From Mesorhizobium norvegicum (lineage in GTDB: Bacteria > Pseudomonadota > Alphaproteobacteria > Rhizobiales > Rhizobiaceae), in the NCBI RefSeq assembly GCF_004919685.1, contig NZ_SMYZ01000012.1, positions 186,001 to 250,000 on the forward strand: a DNA stretch of 64,000 nucleotides, given 5' to 3'. The notes under the pieces are model-generated. The model did no database searches and was not told the origin of the DNA. It was given only the letters and a program-made list of their open reading frames with translations. This document shows positions 26,987-38,358 of this stretch, piece by piece. The number at the start of each line of letters is the position of its first letter. Position 1 is the stretch's first letter. A program made the position numbers and the translations under genes.

Positions 26987-29071
26987 GTGAGGAATTTACG
27001 CAATATCGGCCTTGCCGCCGGACTGGCGCTGAGCGTCTCGGTCTCGGCACTCAATGCATACGCTTCCGAGCCGACGGTTCCGCCGGCACCGACACCGTTC
27101 CCCGCCGAGGGCAAGATCAACTATGTCGCGCGTGACTCCATTCTGGAGTTCAAGGCGCTCCCCGAATACCACGAGCCCGACTGGGTCACCGAGAAATACG
27201 TCAAGACCGGCAAGCTGCCGCCGGTGAAAGACAGGCTGCCGAAAGAACCGCTGGTCTTCAAGACGGGCAACATGCAGGACGGCATCGGCGTCTATGGCGA
27301 TACGATGCGCCATGTCATCGGCGGACGGCCGGAAGGCTGGAACTACGGCGCCGGCCAGACGCAAGGCTGGGGCGGCATCGATATCGGCCTTTCCGAATGC
27401 CTGACGCGCACCGCGCCGCTGTTCCAGGTCGAGGCGAAGGACACCGAACCGCTGCCGAACCTGGCCAGGAGCTGGGACTGGTCGAGCGACGGTCACAAGC
27501 TGACCATGCATCTGGTCGAAGGGGCGAAGTGGTCGGATGGCGTTGCCTTCAACGCCGACGATGTCATGTTCTACTGGGACGACGAGGTCGTTGATCCCAA
27601 TGTCTCGCCGCTGAACGGCGCCACGCAGGAAACCTTCGGCGTCGGCACGACGCTGAAGAAGATCGACGACTACACCGTCGAGTGGACCTTCAAGGAAGCG
27701 TTTCCGAAACAATATCTCTATGCGATGGCCTACGGCACCTTCTGCCCTGGCCCCGCGCACATCCTGAAGCCGCAGCATCCGAAATATTCGAAGAACACCT
27801 ACGACCAGTTCAAGAACGCCTTTCCGCCGGAATTCATGAACATGCCGGTGATGGGCGCCTGGGTGCCGGTCGAGTATCGGCCGGACGACATCATCGTCAT
27901 GCGCCGCAACCCCTACTATTGGAAGGTCGACGAGAAGGGCAACCAGCTGCCTTACCTCAACGAGCTGCAATACAAGCTGTCGACCTGGGCCGACCGCGAC
28001 GTCCAGGCGGTTGCCGGCTCGGCCGACTTCTCCAACCTGGAGCAGCCGGAAAACTTCGTCGCCTCGCTGAAGCGTGCTGCGGAGGCAAATGCGCCCGCAC
28101 GCCTGGCCTTTGGCCCGCGGCTTATCGGCTACAATCTGCGCATGAATTTTTCCGCCAATGGCTGGGGCAACCCGGACGAACGCGGGCAAGCCGTGCGCGA
28201 GCTGAACCGCAACGAGGACTTCCGCAAGGCCGTCACCATGGCGCTCGACCGCAAGGCGCTCGGCGACTCGCTGGTCAAGGGCCCGTTCACCGCCATCTAC
28301 GCCGGCGGCCTGTCGTCAGGCACCAGCTTCTATGACCGCGATTCGACCGTCTACTACCCCTTCGACCTCGAGGGCGCCAAGGCGGAGCTCGCCAAGGCCG
28401 GCCTCAAGGATACGGACGGCGACGGTTTCGTGAACTTCCCGGCCGGCACCGCCGGCGGCAAGAACGTCGAAATCGTGATGCTGGTCAACAACGACTACAC
28501 AACCGACAAGAGCCTTGCCGAAGGCGTCGTCGCCCAGATGGAAAAGCTCGGAATTCGGATCGTGCTCAACGGGCTCAACGGCACCCAGCGCGACGCCTCG
28601 CAATATTCCGGCCGCTTCGACTGGCTGGTCCGGCGCAACGACCAGGAGCTGACATCGGTGGTGCAGAATACCGAGCAGCTCGCTCCCGTTGGCCCGAAGA
28701 CCAGCTGGAACCACCGCGCGCCCGAAAGCGGCGAGGTAGACCTGATGCCTTTCGAAAAGGACCTCGTCGATATCGTCAACAAATTCGTCTCGTCCGAGGA
28801 CAACGACCAGCGCGCCAGCCTGATGAGAGAGTTCCAGAAGATTTCTACGGAACACGTCTACAATGTCGGCCTGACGGAATATCCTGGCGCGCTGATCATC
28901 AACAAGCGCTTCTCGAACATTCCGCAGGGCACGCCGATCTTCATGTTCAACTGGGCCGAGGATTCAATCATCCGCGAACGGGTCTTTGTCGCCGCCGACA
29001 AGCAGGCGAAATACGAATTGTTTCCGCAAGAACTGCCCGGCAAACCCGGAGACAAGGGTCCGATGGATTAG
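26987..29071 (+). CDS. agpA: Periplasmic alpha-galactoside-binding protein (AgpA-like, SBP_bac_5)
   Basis: A 694-residue exported binding protein of the oligopeptide-binding family (DppA/OppA fold) but longer than those, as expected for AgpA-type proteins. A signal peptide (IGLAAGLALSVSVSALNAYA) precedes the mature chain. Characteristic segments are LARSWDWSSDGHKLTMHL, WSDGVAFNADDVMFYWDD and KALGDSLVKG. A calcium-loop-like DTDGDGFVN occurs near residue 476. The start is GTG 26987, after AGAGGGAGAGAG; upstream codons lack a site. It binds raffinose/melibiose-type sugars by analogy with S. meliloti agpA. It is followed by a strong hairpin that may set binding protein above permease levels. Confidence 0.85.
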   Translation: MRNLRNIGLAAGLALSVSVSALNAYASEPTVPPAPTPFPAEGKINYVARDSILEFKALPEYHEPDWVTEKYVKTGKLPPVKDRLPKEPLVFKTGNMQDGIGVYGDTMRHVIGGRPEGWNYGAGQTQGWGGIDIGLSECLTRTAPLFQVEAKDTEPLPNLARSWDWSSDGHKLTMHLVEGAKWSDGVAFNADDVMFYWDDEVVDPNVSPLNGATQETFGVGTTLKKIDDYTVEWTFKEAFPKQYLYAMAYGTFCPGPAHILKPQHPKYSKNTYDQFKNAFPPEFMNMPVMGAWVPVEYRPDDIIVMRRNPYYWKVDEKGNQLPYLNELQYKLSTWADRDVQAVAGSADFSNLEQPENFVASLKRAAEANAPARLAFGPRLIGYNLRMNFSANGWGNPDERGQAVRELNRNEDFRKAVTMALDRKALGDSLVKGPFTAIYAGGLSSGTSFYDRDSTVYYPFDLEGAKAELAKAGLKDTDGDGFVNFPAGTAGGKNVEIVMLVNNDYTTDKSLAEGVVAQMEKLGIRIVLNGLNGTQRDASQYSGRFDWLVRRNDQELTSVVQNTEQLAPVGPKTSWNHRAPESGEVDLMPFEKDLVDIVNKFVSSEDNDQRASLMREFQKISTEHVYNVGLTEYPGALIINKRFSNIPQGTPIFMFNWAEDSIIRERVFVAADKQAKYELFPQELPGKPGDKGPMD

Positions 29072-29095
29072 GTTTACCTCCCTGACCAAGAGAAC

Positions 29096-29122
29096 TCCGG
29101 CCGCGCCGCTGGCGCGGCCGGA
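29096..29122 (+). terminator. Strong intra-operon hairpin between agpA and agpB
   Basis: A perfect 12-bp GC-rich inverted repeat (TCCGGCCGCGCC / GGCGCGGCCGGA) with a 3-base loop lies 24 bases after the agpA stop. It is followed by CAAAACC, not a T-run. Such hairpins typically stabilise binding-protein mRNA or cause partial termination. Confidence 0.6.
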
Positions 29123-29182
29123 CAAAACCAACCTCCGGACGCACCAAAGGCGCGATCGGCGAGACAAGGAAGCGGACCGTCC

Positions 29183-30190
29183 ATGTTGCGATTCCTGCTC
29201 ACGCGCATAGCGTCGGCAATACCGGTCCTCGCCATTCTGAGCCTGGTCACCTTTGCCATCATCCAGGCGCCGCCGGGCGACTATGCCGACTACATCCGCT
29301 CGCAGCTGATCAACCAGGGCGGAGCCTCCTTCGCCGAGGCCGACGCGCAGGCCAAGGCCTATCGCATCGAGCATGGCCTCGATAAGCCGCTGCCCGTCCA
29401 ATACCGCAACTGGATCGGCGGCATCATCACCCGCGGCGATTTCGGCTACAGCCTCTATTACAACAAGCCGGTCGCCGATGTGGTCGGCGAGCGCCTGCCG
29501 CGCACGCTCCTTCTGGCACTGGTCTGCCATCTGCTCGCCTCGGTGCTCGGCATCACTTTCGGCATATGGGCGGCGACGCGGCAATATACCTGGATAGACT
29601 CGACGCTGTCGGCCATCTCCTTCCTCGGCATGACGGTGCCGCGCTTCCTGATGGCGCTGATCATTGTCTATCTCATGGTCTTCCAGTTCAACGTGTCGGA
29701 GATCGGCAGCTTCTTCTCGCCGCAATATGGCGGCGCGCCGTGGTCGTGGGCCAAATTCGTCGACCTGGTCAAACATGTCTGGCCGGTCGTGGCGATCGCC
29801 ACTTTCGGCGGCCTCGCCTACAATATGCGCGTCATGCGCGGCAACCTCCTCGACACGCTGAACGCACAATATGTCGAGACGGCCAGGGCCAAGGGGCTGA
29901 CCGGCGCCGCCGTCGTCATGCGCCACGCCGTGCCCAACGCGCTGCACCCGCTCGTCATGTATCAGGGCGTGGTGCTGCCCTACATGCTCACCGGTGAGAT
30001 CGAGACGGCGATCATCTTCGCGCTGCCGACCGTTGGCCCGGCGATCGTCGGCTCCATGGCCGTCGGCGATGTCTATGTCACCGCCACCTTCATGATGGTC
30101 CTGTCGGCGACGCTGATCGTCGGCAACATCATCGCCGACATGCTGCTCGTCCTGCTCGATCCGCGCGTCCGCCAGTTCGGGGAGGGTTAG
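29183..30190 (+). CDS. agpB: ABC transporter permease, OppB/DppB-type (AgpB-like)
   Basis: A 335-residue inner-membrane protein. The N-terminus LRFLLTRIASAIPVLAILSLVTF is the standard first helix of the DppB family; further helices and the docking loop ETARAKGLTGAAVVMRHAVPNALHPL (around residues 232-257) follow. It forms half of the channel for the imported alpha-galactoside. It ends two bases before agpC, indicating coupled translation. Its family is named for peptides, but binding protein and GH4 neighbours point to sugars. Confidence 0.88.
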   Translation: MLRFLLTRIASAIPVLAILSLVTFAIIQAPPGDYADYIRSQLINQGGASFAEADAQAKAYRIEHGLDKPLPVQYRNWIGGIITRGDFGYSLYYNKPVADVVGERLPRTLLLALVCHLLASVLGITFGIWAATRQYTWIDSTLSAISFLGMTVPRFLMALIIVYLMVFQFNVSEIGSFFSPQYGGAPWSWAKFVDLVKHVWPVVAIATFGGLAYNMRVMRGNLLDTLNAQYVETARAKGLTGAAVVMRHAVPNALHPLVMYQGVVLPYMLTGEIETAIIFALPTVGPAIVGSMAVGDVYVTATFMMVLSATLIVGNIIADMLLVLLDPRVRQFGEG

Positions 30191-30192
30191 AG

Positions 30193-31332
30193 ATGTTGGC
30201 GCGCGATCCATCACCTCCACCGCTGCCGGCCGAAGGCCCCATCGTAGCCAAACCGGCGCGCGGCAATGAGAGCTACATGGCGCTTGTCTGGCGCCGGCTG
30301 AAGCGCTCCTGGACCGGCATGGCCGGGCTTTGGCTCGTCGTGCTTCTGCTGGCGATGGCCGTATTCGCCGAGTTCATGGCGCCAATGGACCCGAAGGTCA
30401 CGGATGTCGGCTTCGCGCCGCCGCAGCTGCCGAGCTTCCATGACAAGGACGGCGGTTTCGTCGCGCGGCCGAGGGTCTATGCGCTGGCCGATTCGGCGGA
30501 CCTCGATCCGGTTACCTTCCAGCCGGTCGTCGGTCCCGATTATGACCATCCAAGGCTGCTTGGTTTCTTCGTGCATGGCGCGCCCTACAAGCTGTTCGGG
30601 CTGTTGCCGGCGGACCGGCATCTGTTCGGCTCGCTGGACGGCCAGCCGGTGCATTTCCTAGGCACCGACAAGTTCGGCCGTGACGTGCTGTCGCGCGCCA
30701 TCCACGGCTCGCGCGTCTCGCTGATGATCGCGCTGACGGTCGTCTTCATCATCACCGTCATCGGCACCACCGTCGGCATGGTCTCCGGCTATTTCGGCGG
30801 CAGGTTCGATGTCTGGATGCAGCGCTTCGTCGAACTGGTGCTCGCCTTTCCGCAGCTGCCGCTCTATCTGGCGCTGACGACGCTGATCCCGGTCACCGCT
30901 CCCACCAACGTCTTCCTGGCTTTCGTCATCATCGTCATGTCGGCCTTGGGCTGGGCGCAGATGTCGCGCGAGGTGCGCGGCAAGACGCTGGCGCTGGCGC
31001 GGATCGAGTATGTGCGCGCCGCCATGGCGGTCGGCGCCACCGACCGGCGCATCATCATGCAGCACATCTTTCCCAATGTGATGAGCCATGTGATCGTCGC
31101 CGTGACGCTGGCGATCCCGACGGTGGTGCTGCTCGAATCCTTCCTCGGGTTCCTCGGCTTCGCCGTCAAGCCGCCGCTGATTTCGTGGGGCCTGATGCTG
31201 CAGGACACCGCGACCTATTCCGTCATCGGCACCTATCCCTGGATCCTGTCGCCGGTCGGTTTCGTGCTCGTCACCGTCTTTGCCTTCAACGCGCTGGGCG
31301 ACGGCCTGCGCGATGCCGTCGACCCTTATTGA
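30193..31332 (+). CDS. agpC: ABC transporter permease, OppC/DppC-type (AgpC-like)
   Basis: A 379-residue inner-membrane protein. It has a cytoplasmic N-terminus, a first helix at about 44-64, then a long periplasmic loop of about 90 residues that includes HFLGTDKFGRDVLSRAIHGSR, the DppC hallmark. The docking loop EYVRAAMAVGATDRRIIMQHIFPNVMS is near 275-301. It starts two bases after agpB, with GGGGAGGG overlapping the end of agpB as ribosome-binding site. It pairs with AgpB. Confidence 0.88.
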   Translation: MLARDPSPPPLPAEGPIVAKPARGNESYMALVWRRLKRSWTGMAGLWLVVLLLAMAVFAEFMAPMDPKVTDVGFAPPQLPSFHDKDGGFVARPRVYALADSADLDPVTFQPVVGPDYDHPRLLGFFVHGAPYKLFGLLPADRHLFGSLDGQPVHFLGTDKFGRDVLSRAIHGSRVSLMIALTVVFIITVIGTTVGMVSGYFGGRFDVWMQRFVELVLAFPQLPLYLALTTLIPVTAPTNVFLAFVIIVMSALGWAQMSREVRGKTLALARIEYVRAAMAVGATDRRIIMQHIFPNVMSHVIVAVTLAIPTVVLLESFLGFLGFAVKPPLISWGLMLQDTATYSVIGTYPWILSPVGFVLVTVFAFNALGDGLRDAVDPY

Positions 31333-31342
31333 GGTGGCACAG

Positions 31343-33010
<1,668 letters not shown>

Positions 33011-33029
33011 ACATATGCCGGAGGTTAGC

Positions 33030-34400
33030 ATGGCAAGAAATCCCAAGATCACGTTCATCGGCGCCGGCTCGACGGTGTTCATGAAGAACATTGTCGGCGA
33101 CGTGCTGCAGCGCCCGTCGCTTGCTGGCGCGACGATCGCGCTGATGGACATCAATCCGCAGCGGCTGGAAGAGAGCGCCATCGTCGTCAACAAGCTGATC
33201 GCGACGCTCGGCGTCAAGGCGAAGGCCGAGACCCATTCGGACCAGCGCAAGGCGCTGGCGGGCGCAGATTTCGTCGTCGTCGCCTTCCAGATCGGCGGCT
33301 ACGAGCCCTGCACGGTCACCGATTTCGAAGTGCCGAAGAAATACGGCCTGCGCCAGACGATCGCCGACACGCTCGGCGTCGGCGGCATCATGCGTGGCCT
33401 CAGGACCGTGCCGCATCTGTGGAAGATCTGCGAGGACATGCTCGCCGTCTGCCCTGACGCGATCATGCTGCAATATGTCAACCCGATGGCGATCAACACC
33501 TGGGCGATATCGGAGAAATATCCTGAGATCAGGCAGGTCGGCCTCTGCCATTCGGTGCAGGGCACGGCAATGGAACTGGCTGAAGACCTCGACCTTCCCT
33601 ACGAAGAAATCCGCTATCGCTCGGCCGGCATCAACCACATGGCCTTCTACCTCAACTTCGAGCATCGCCAGCCGGATGGCTCCTACCGCGACCTCTATCC
33701 CGATCTCGTGCGCGCCTATCGAGAAGGCCGCGCGCCCAAGCCCGGCTGGAACCCGCGCTGTCCCAACAAGGTGCGCTACGAGATGCTGACCCGGCTCGGC
33801 TATTTCGTCACCGAGAGCTCGGAGCATTTCGCCGAATACACGCCCTATTTCATCAAGAACGGCCGCCCGGACCTGATCGAGAAGTACGGCATCCCGCTGG
33901 ACGAATATCCCAAGCGCTGCATCGAACAGATCGAGCGCTGGAAGGGGCAGGCTGAGGCCTATCGTTCGGCCGATCGCATCGAGGTCGAGCAGTCCCGGGA
34001 ATACGCCTCCTCGATCATGAATTCGGTCTGGACCGGCGAGCCATCGGTGATCTACGGCAATGTCCGCAACAATGGCTGCATCACCTCGCTGCCCCGGGAT
34101 TGCGCCGCCGAGGTGCCGTGCCTGGTCGATGCCTCCGGCATCCAGCCAACCTATATCGGCGATCTGCCGCCGCAATTGACCGCGCTGATCCGCACCAACA
34201 TCAACGTTCAGGAACTGACGGTGCGGGCGCTGATGACGGAGAACCGCGAGCACATCTATCATGCGGCGATGATGGACCCACATACCGCCGCGGAGCTCGA
34301 TCTCGACCAGATCTGGTCACTGGTCGATGATCTTCTCGCCGCTCACGGAGACTGGCTGCCGGCCTGGGCGCGCTTGAAGCGCAAGAACGAGGCAGCCTGA
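33030..34400 (+). CDS. agaL2: GH4 family alpha-galactosidase, MelA-like (AgaL2)
   Basis: A 456-residue NAD- and Mn-dependent GH4 enzyme, closer to E. coli MelA than the first GH4 gene. The NAD loop is FIGAGSTVFMKN (9-20), YVNPMAINTWA is at 149-159, the metal ligands are Cys173 (GLCHSVQGT) and His203 (GINHMAFYL), and ESSEHFAEYTPYF follows. It hydrolyses melibiose- or raffinose-type alpha-galactosides in the cytoplasm. It is last in the agp operon, 19 bases after agpD. ATG 33030 has GGAGG six bases upstream. It ends four bases from the convergent yacG stop. Confidence 0.9.
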   Translation: MARNPKITFIGAGSTVFMKNIVGDVLQRPSLAGATIALMDINPQRLEESAIVVNKLIATLGVKAKAETHSDQRKALAGADFVVVAFQIGGYEPCTVTDFEVPKKYGLRQTIADTLGVGGIMRGLRTVPHLWKICEDMLAVCPDAIMLQYVNPMAINTWAISEKYPEIRQVGLCHSVQGTAMELAEDLDLPYEEIRYRSAGINHMAFYLNFEHRQPDGSYRDLYPDLVRAYREGRAPKPGWNPRCPNKVRYEMLTRLGYFVTESSEHFAEYTPYFIKNGRPDLIEKYGIPLDEYPKRCIEQIERWKGQAEAYRSADRIEVEQSREYASSIMNSVWTGEPSVIYGNVRNNGCITSLPRDCAAEVPCLVDASGIQPTYIGDLPPQLTALIRTNINVQELTVRALMTENREHIYHAAMMDPHTAAELDLDQIWSLVDDLLAAHGDWLPAWARLKRKNEAA

Positions 34401-34404
34401 CGCC

Positions 34405-34602
34405 TTATTTAGGAGCGTCGGGGTCCGTCTCTTCCTCGTCGTCGCGGGCCGAGATGACATAGGCGCCCTTCAGCCAGCGATTGAGGTCGATGTCCTTGCA
34501 GCGCGTCGAACAGAACGGAAAAGTGTCGCGCGCCGATGGCTTGCCGCATTCGGGGCAGGGGCGCTTTGGGCGCAAGGGCGTGACTTTGGGGTCGGAACTC
34601 AT
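34405..34602 (-). CDS. yacG: DNA gyrase inhibitor YacG, zinc-binding
   Basis: A 65-residue protein with a four-Cys zinc site: CPECG and then [15 protein letters not shown], the YacG signature. The family inhibits GyrB in E. coli. The acidic C-terminus (DDEEETDPD) is typical. Its start overlaps the maf stop by four bases, so it is the last gene of the infA-maf-yacG operon. Confidence 0.92.
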   Translation of the reverse strand: MSSDPKVTPLRPKRPCPECGKPSARDTFPFCSTRCKDIDLNRWLKGAYVISARDDEEETDPDAPK

Positions 34603-35228
34603 AGCCGTGCGCCTGACAGCCAGCCGCCATGCACCTTGAAGCCTTCGCCGCTCAGCAGCGCGACGGTCTCATACAGCGGCAGCCCGACGATGTTGGTGTA
34701 GGAACCGACCAGCTTGACGACGAAGGCGCCGGCGAGACCCTGGACGGCGTAGCCGCCGGCTTTGCCGCGCCATTCGCCCGAGGCGACATAGGCGTCGATC
34801 TCTTCGCGCGGCAGCCGCTTGAAGCGCACCCGCGTCTCGACCAGCCGCTGGCGCAGCTTGCCGCCCGGCGTGATCAGGCAGATGCCGGAATAGACCCGGT
34901 GCGAACGGCCCGACAACAGCCCGAGGCAGTTGGCGGCATCGTCGAGGGTCTCGGCCTTGGGCAGGATGCGCCGCCCGACGGCGACCACCGTGTCGGCGGC
35001 CAGCACGAAGCCCGGTGCATAGTCGGCTTCGGTCTTCAGCGACGCGAATGCCTTCTCGGCCTTTTCCTTCGACAGCCTCTTGGCCAGCGAGCGCGGATGC
35101 TCGGCACGCAGCGGCGTTTCGTCGACATCGGCCGGCAGCACGCGGTCCGGCTCGATGCCGGCCTGCTGCAAGAGCTCGATCCGGCGCGGCGAACCCGAGG
35201 CAAGCACCAGCTTCTGCAAAATGCTCAT
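34599..35228 (-). CDS. maf: Maf nucleotide pyrophosphatase (YhdE-type)
   Basis: A 209-residue protein with the Maf entry motif [12 protein letters not shown] (10-21), the ADTVV catalytic region and the [10 protein letters not shown] stretch. The C-terminal [24 protein letters not shown] matches the dTTP/UTP pyrophosphatase subgroup (YhdE) rather than YceF. It hydrolyses non-canonical or surplus nucleoside triphosphates. It lies 21 bases downstream of infA and overlaps yacG by four bases. Confidence 0.92.
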   Translation of the reverse strand: MSILQKLVLASGSPRRIELLQQAGIEPDRVLPADVDETPLRAEHPRSLAKRLSKEKAEKAFASLKTEADYAPGFVLAADTVVAVGRRILPKAETLDDAANCLGLLSGRSHRVYSGICLITPGGKLRQRLVETRVRFKRLPREEIDAYVASGEWRGKAGGYAVQGLAGAFVVKLVGSYTNIVGLPLYETVALLSGEGFKVHGGWLSGARL

Positions 35229-35249
35229 CGCGGACCAGTCGGGCTTTGC

Positions 35250-35468
35250 TTACTTGAAACGATAGGTGATGCGGCCCTTGGTCAGGTCGTATGGCGTCAT
35301 CTCGACCAGAACCTTGTCGCCGGTCAGCACGCGGATGCGATTCTTGCGCATGCGGCCGGCCGTATGGGCGATGATCTCGTGTTCGTTTTCGAGCTTTACC
35401 CGGAACATCGCGTTGGGCAACAATTCCGTTACGACACCCGGAAACTCGAGGACTTCTTCCTTCGGCAT
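35250..35468 (-). CDS. infA: Translation initiation factor IF-1
   Basis: A 72-residue single S1/OB-fold protein with full family length. The sequence has [19 protein letters not shown], the conserved [14 protein letters not shown] and the end [15 protein letters not shown]-1 binds the ribosomal A site during initiation. It heads the maf-yacG operon; an upstream gap of about 120 bases to the phosphatase gene could hold its own promoter. Confidence 0.98.
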
Positions 35469-35592
35469 TCGATACCTTTGCTTGGATGGCAGTTCCGGCG
35501 CTTAGATTTCAGGTCGAACAGACCTGAAATCATCCGACTCTAGCCGGAATTTCGGCGGAACCTATATGATAATCGTCCGCTTGTGAACACGC

Positions 35593-36024
35593 TTAATCGG
35601 CGGCCTCCGGAGGCACGAATCGACGCCCGATCCGCGCTTTCAGCCGCTCGCGCACGTCCCGGTAGGCCGCCATGATCTGTTCGCGCGTGCCGCCGGCATC
35701 GGTCGGGTCCGGCGTCGGCCAGTATTCGACCTCGACGGCGAGCGAGCGGGTGAGTTCGAGTGCGGCGTGGTGCGCTTCCGGCGCCAGCGTGACGATCAGG
35801 TCGAAATAGTCGTCCTCGAGATCGTCCATCGTCTTCGGGTGCCGCTCGCCCAGCGTGAGACCTTCCTCGGCAAGCACGGCATCGACGAACGGATCGCGCT
35901 CGCCGGCGCGAACGCCGGCCGAGGCGACGAAGATGGTGGCGGGCAGCATCCGCCGCGCCAGCTGCTCGGCCATTGGCGAGCGCACGGCATTCATGCCGCA
36001 CAGGAACAGGATCGAACGGGGCAG
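35593..36024 (-). CDS. Low-molecular-weight protein tyrosine phosphatase-like protein, non-AUG start
   Basis: The first ATG of the frame (35994) gives 133 residues that begin MNAVRSPMAEQLARR, which lacks the nucleophile. Reading upstream adds PRSILFLCG, so the active-site loop C-x5-R-S (CGMNAVRS) is complete, with Cys encoded at 36000-35998. No ATG, GTG or TTG lies between this and the upstream gene; CTG 36024 is the most plausible start, possibly by coupling to the UPF0262 stop at 36042. The general-acid DP motif is seen in WPTPDPTDAGG. The family dephosphorylates tyrosine or, as ArsC-type, reduces arsenate. Position within this housekeeping cluster is conserved in rhizobia. Confidence 0.75.
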   Translation of the reverse strand: MPRSILFLCGMNAVRSPMAEQLARRMLPATIFVASAGVRAGERDPFVDAVLAEEGLTLGERHPKTMDDLEDDYFDLIVTLAPEAHHAALELTRSLAVEVEYWPTPDPTDAGGTREQIMAAYRDVRERLKARIGRRFVPPEAAD

Positions 36025-36041
36025 GCCGCCGGGTGCCAGGG

Positions 36042-36527
36042 CTAGCCCCGCCAGTGCAGCACGCAGACCAGCGTGAACAGCCGGCGCGCCGTATCGAAAT
36101 CGATGTCGATCTTGCCGGACAGCCGGTCCATCAGCGTCTGCGAGCCCTCATTGTGCAGGCCGCGGCGGCCCATGTCGATCGCCTCGATATGACTTGGCGT
36201 CGAGGAACGGATGGCGTCGTAGTAGCTTTCGCAGATCATGTAGTAGTCCTTGACGATGCGCCTCAGCGGCGTCAGCGACAGGATATGAGTGACGACGGCG
36301 GCACCGTCCTCGCGCGCCACGGCAAACACCAGGCGCTGCTCGGCCAGCGACAATTTCAACCGGTAAGGGCCGGCGCCGCCGTCATTGACAGGTTGAAAAC
36401 TGTTCTCCTCGATCAGGTCGAAGATCGCCACCGCGCGTTCATGCTCGACATCGGGTGTCGAACGGCCGATCGATTCATCGAGTTCGACATCGATCAGCCT
36501 GGCGCGGGTTTGATCGGAGTCCGACAT
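36042..36527 (-). CDS. UPF0262 family protein
   Basis: A 161-residue protein. The segments [29 protein letters not shown] and the central [15 protein letters not shown] match the UPF0262 family, found almost only in alphaproteobacteria. No function is known. It is mostly charged, with no signal peptide. It lies between hisD (six bases upstream) and the phosphatase-like gene in a conserved minus-strand operon. Confidence 0.88.
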   Translation of the reverse strand: MSDSDQTRARLIDVELDESIGRSTPDVEHERAVAIFDLIEENSFQPVNDGGAGPYRLKLSLAEQRLVFAVAREDGAAVVTHILSLTPLRRIVKDYYMICESYYDAIRSSTPSHIEAIDMGRRGLHNEGSQTLMDRLSGKIDIDFDTARRLFTLVCVLHWRG

Positions 36528-36532
36528 AGCGC

Positions 36533-37825
36533 CTACATGTTCAACCGTATGGCGACGGAGCGTCCGTGCGCATCAAGGCCTTCCGCCTTGGCGAGCGCAA
36601 TCGCCGCCGGCGCCAAGATCCGCAACTGCTCCGGTCCAAGCTTGAGGATCGACGTGCGCTTGACGAAATCGAGCACGGATAGCCCGGACGAGAAACGTGC
36701 CGAGCGTGCCGTCGGCAGCACATGGTTGGAGCCGCCGACATAGTCGCCGATGGCTTCCGGCGTATGGCGGCCGAGAAAGACGGCGCCCGCATTGCGCATT
36801 CGCGTCAGAAACCCCTCGGCATCGTCGATTGCCAATTCGACATGTTCGGCGGCGATGCGGTCGACCAGCGGCAGCGCGGCGTCGATGGTCGGCACCAGGA
36901 TGACGGCGCCGAAATCGCGCCAGCTCGCTGCTGCCGTCTCGGCCCGCGGCAGGCTCTGCAGCTGGCGCTCGACCGCCTGTTCGACAGCGATGCCGAAGGC
37001 CGGATCGTCGGTGACCAGGATCGACTGCGCCGATGTGTCGTGCTCGGCCTGGGCCAGCAGATCGGCAGCGATCCAGTCCGGATCGTTGCTGCCGTCGGCC
37101 ACGACGAGCACTTCCGATGGCCCGGCGATCATGTCGATGCCGACGGTGCCGAAGACCTGCCGCTTGGCCGCCGCAACATAGGCATTGCCCGGGCCGACGA
37201 TCTTGGCGACCGGCCTGATCGTTTCGGTGCCGTAGGCAAGGGCTGCGATCGCCTGCGCGCCGCCGACGCGGTAGATTTCCGACACGCCGGCGATATCCGC
37301 GGCCACCAGCACCAGCGGATTGATGATGCCGCCGGGCGCCGGCACGACCATGACGATGCGTTCGACGCCGGCCACTCTGGCCGGTACGGCGTTCATCAGC
37401 ACCGAGCTTGGATAGCTCGCCGTGCCGCCCGGCACATAGAGCCCGACCGCCTCGACCGCCGTCCAGCGCCAGCCGAGCTCGACGCCGGCGGCATCCGTAT
37501 AGCGATCGTCCTTCGGCCGCTGCCGCTCATGGTGGGAGCGGATGCGGTCGCGCGCAAATTCCAGCGCCTCGATCGTCTTTGGGTCGGCGGCCTTGTAAGC
37601 CTGGGCGATGTCGTCCTTCGAGACGGCGATGCCTAGCCCAGCCAGATCGGCGCGATCGAATTTCTGTGAATAGTCGATCAGCGCCGCGTCGCCCTCAGTG
37701 CGTACACGCGCGATGATCTCGCGCACCACGGCATCGACATCGGCGGACACTTCCCGCTTGGTCAGCAGGAAGGCGGCGAAACGCTGCTCGAAATCGGCAT
37801 CGGACTGACGAAGCATAATGGCCAT
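36533..37825 (-). CDS. hisD: Histidinol dehydrogenase
   Basis: A 430-residue enzyme for the last two steps of histidine synthesis (histidinol to histidine, two NAD reductions). Conserved landmarks: [17 protein letters not shown], the [11 protein letters not shown] loop, the catalytic Glu-His in LLAQAEHD, and [10 protein letters not shown]. Full family length. Start ATG 37825 lies eight bases after the DUF2948 stop; the longer frame to 37939 is DUF2948 shadow. It is isolated from other his genes here, as is common in rhizobia. Confidence 0.96.
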   Translation of the reverse strand: MAIMLRQSDADFEQRFAAFLLTKREVSADVDAVVREIIARVRTEGDAALIDYSQKFDRADLAGLGIAVSKDDIAQAYKAADPKTIEALEFARDRIRSHHERQRPKDDRYTDAAGVELGWRWTAVEAVGLYVPGGTASYPSSVLMNAVPARVAGVERIVMVVPAPGGIINPLVLVAADIAGVSEIYRVGGAQAIAALAYGTETIRPVAKIVGPGNAYVAAAKRQVFGTVGIDMIAGPSEVLVVADGSNDPDWIAADLLAQAEHDTSAQSILVTDDPAFGIAVEQAVERQLQSLPRAETAAASWRDFGAVILVPTIDAALPLVDRIAAEHVELAIDDAEGFLTRMRNAGAVFLGRHTPEAIGDYVGGSNHVLPTARSARFSSGLSVLDFVKRTSILKLGPEQLRILAPAAIALAKAEGLDAHGRSVAIRLNM

Positions 37826-37832
37826 CGGACGC

Positions 37833-38267
37833 TCAGGCCTTGTGGATGGGGCGCGAGGTGGCTTCCCACGCCCCGCCGATATCGGCAAGGCGGGCCTCGA
37901 TGCATTCGACGTCGAGCATGATCGCGCCGCCGCCCGCAAAGATCAGCTCGACGATGCCGGCCGGCTTGCTGATCTCGATGAAGCTGATTGCCAGCAGGGA
38001 CAGGATTTCGGCCGGCTTGTCGCGGTCAATGCCGCTCGTCTTGGCGCCCAGCACCCGGTCGAAATGCAGCACGGCCTGCCGCCGCTCATTATGCTGGCGA
38101 AACAGGCCGGATTTGGCCTCCCAGACGAAACGGTTCATGGTCAGCAGGAAACGCTTGGCCGCAGGCAGGAATTCGAGGTCGCTGACTTTCAGTACGGCGT
38201 CCTGGACATGGGCCGAAACAATGCTCAGGTCCTGGTCGTCGAGTGCGATAAGCTTAAGGGCGGTCAT
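37833..38267 (-). CDS. DUF2948 family protein
   Basis: A 144-residue protein: MTALKLIALDDQDLSIVSAH at the start, ...FLLTMNRFVWE, and RRQAVLHFDRVLGAKTSGI. This matches the alphaproteobacterial DUF2948 family; function unknown. Start ATG 38267 fits the family; the ATG at 38294 adds nine odd residues. It is followed by hisD after eight bases and preceded by murA by about 90 bases. Confidence 0.88.
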   Translation of the reverse strand: MTALKLIALDDQDLSIVSAHVQDAVLKVSDLEFLPAAKRFLLTMNRFVWEAKSGLFRQHNERRQAVLHFDRVLGAKTSGIDRDKPAEILSLLAISFIEISKPAGIVELIFAGGGAIMLDVECIEARLADIGGAWEATSRPIHKA

Positions 38268-38358
38268 ACGGATTTCGCACCTGAAGGTTGACAATTCAAC
38301 CTTCTGTTAGGCGGTCTTTCCGATCGGTGCAACCACGCCGCAAGTCGCAGCCAATTGA

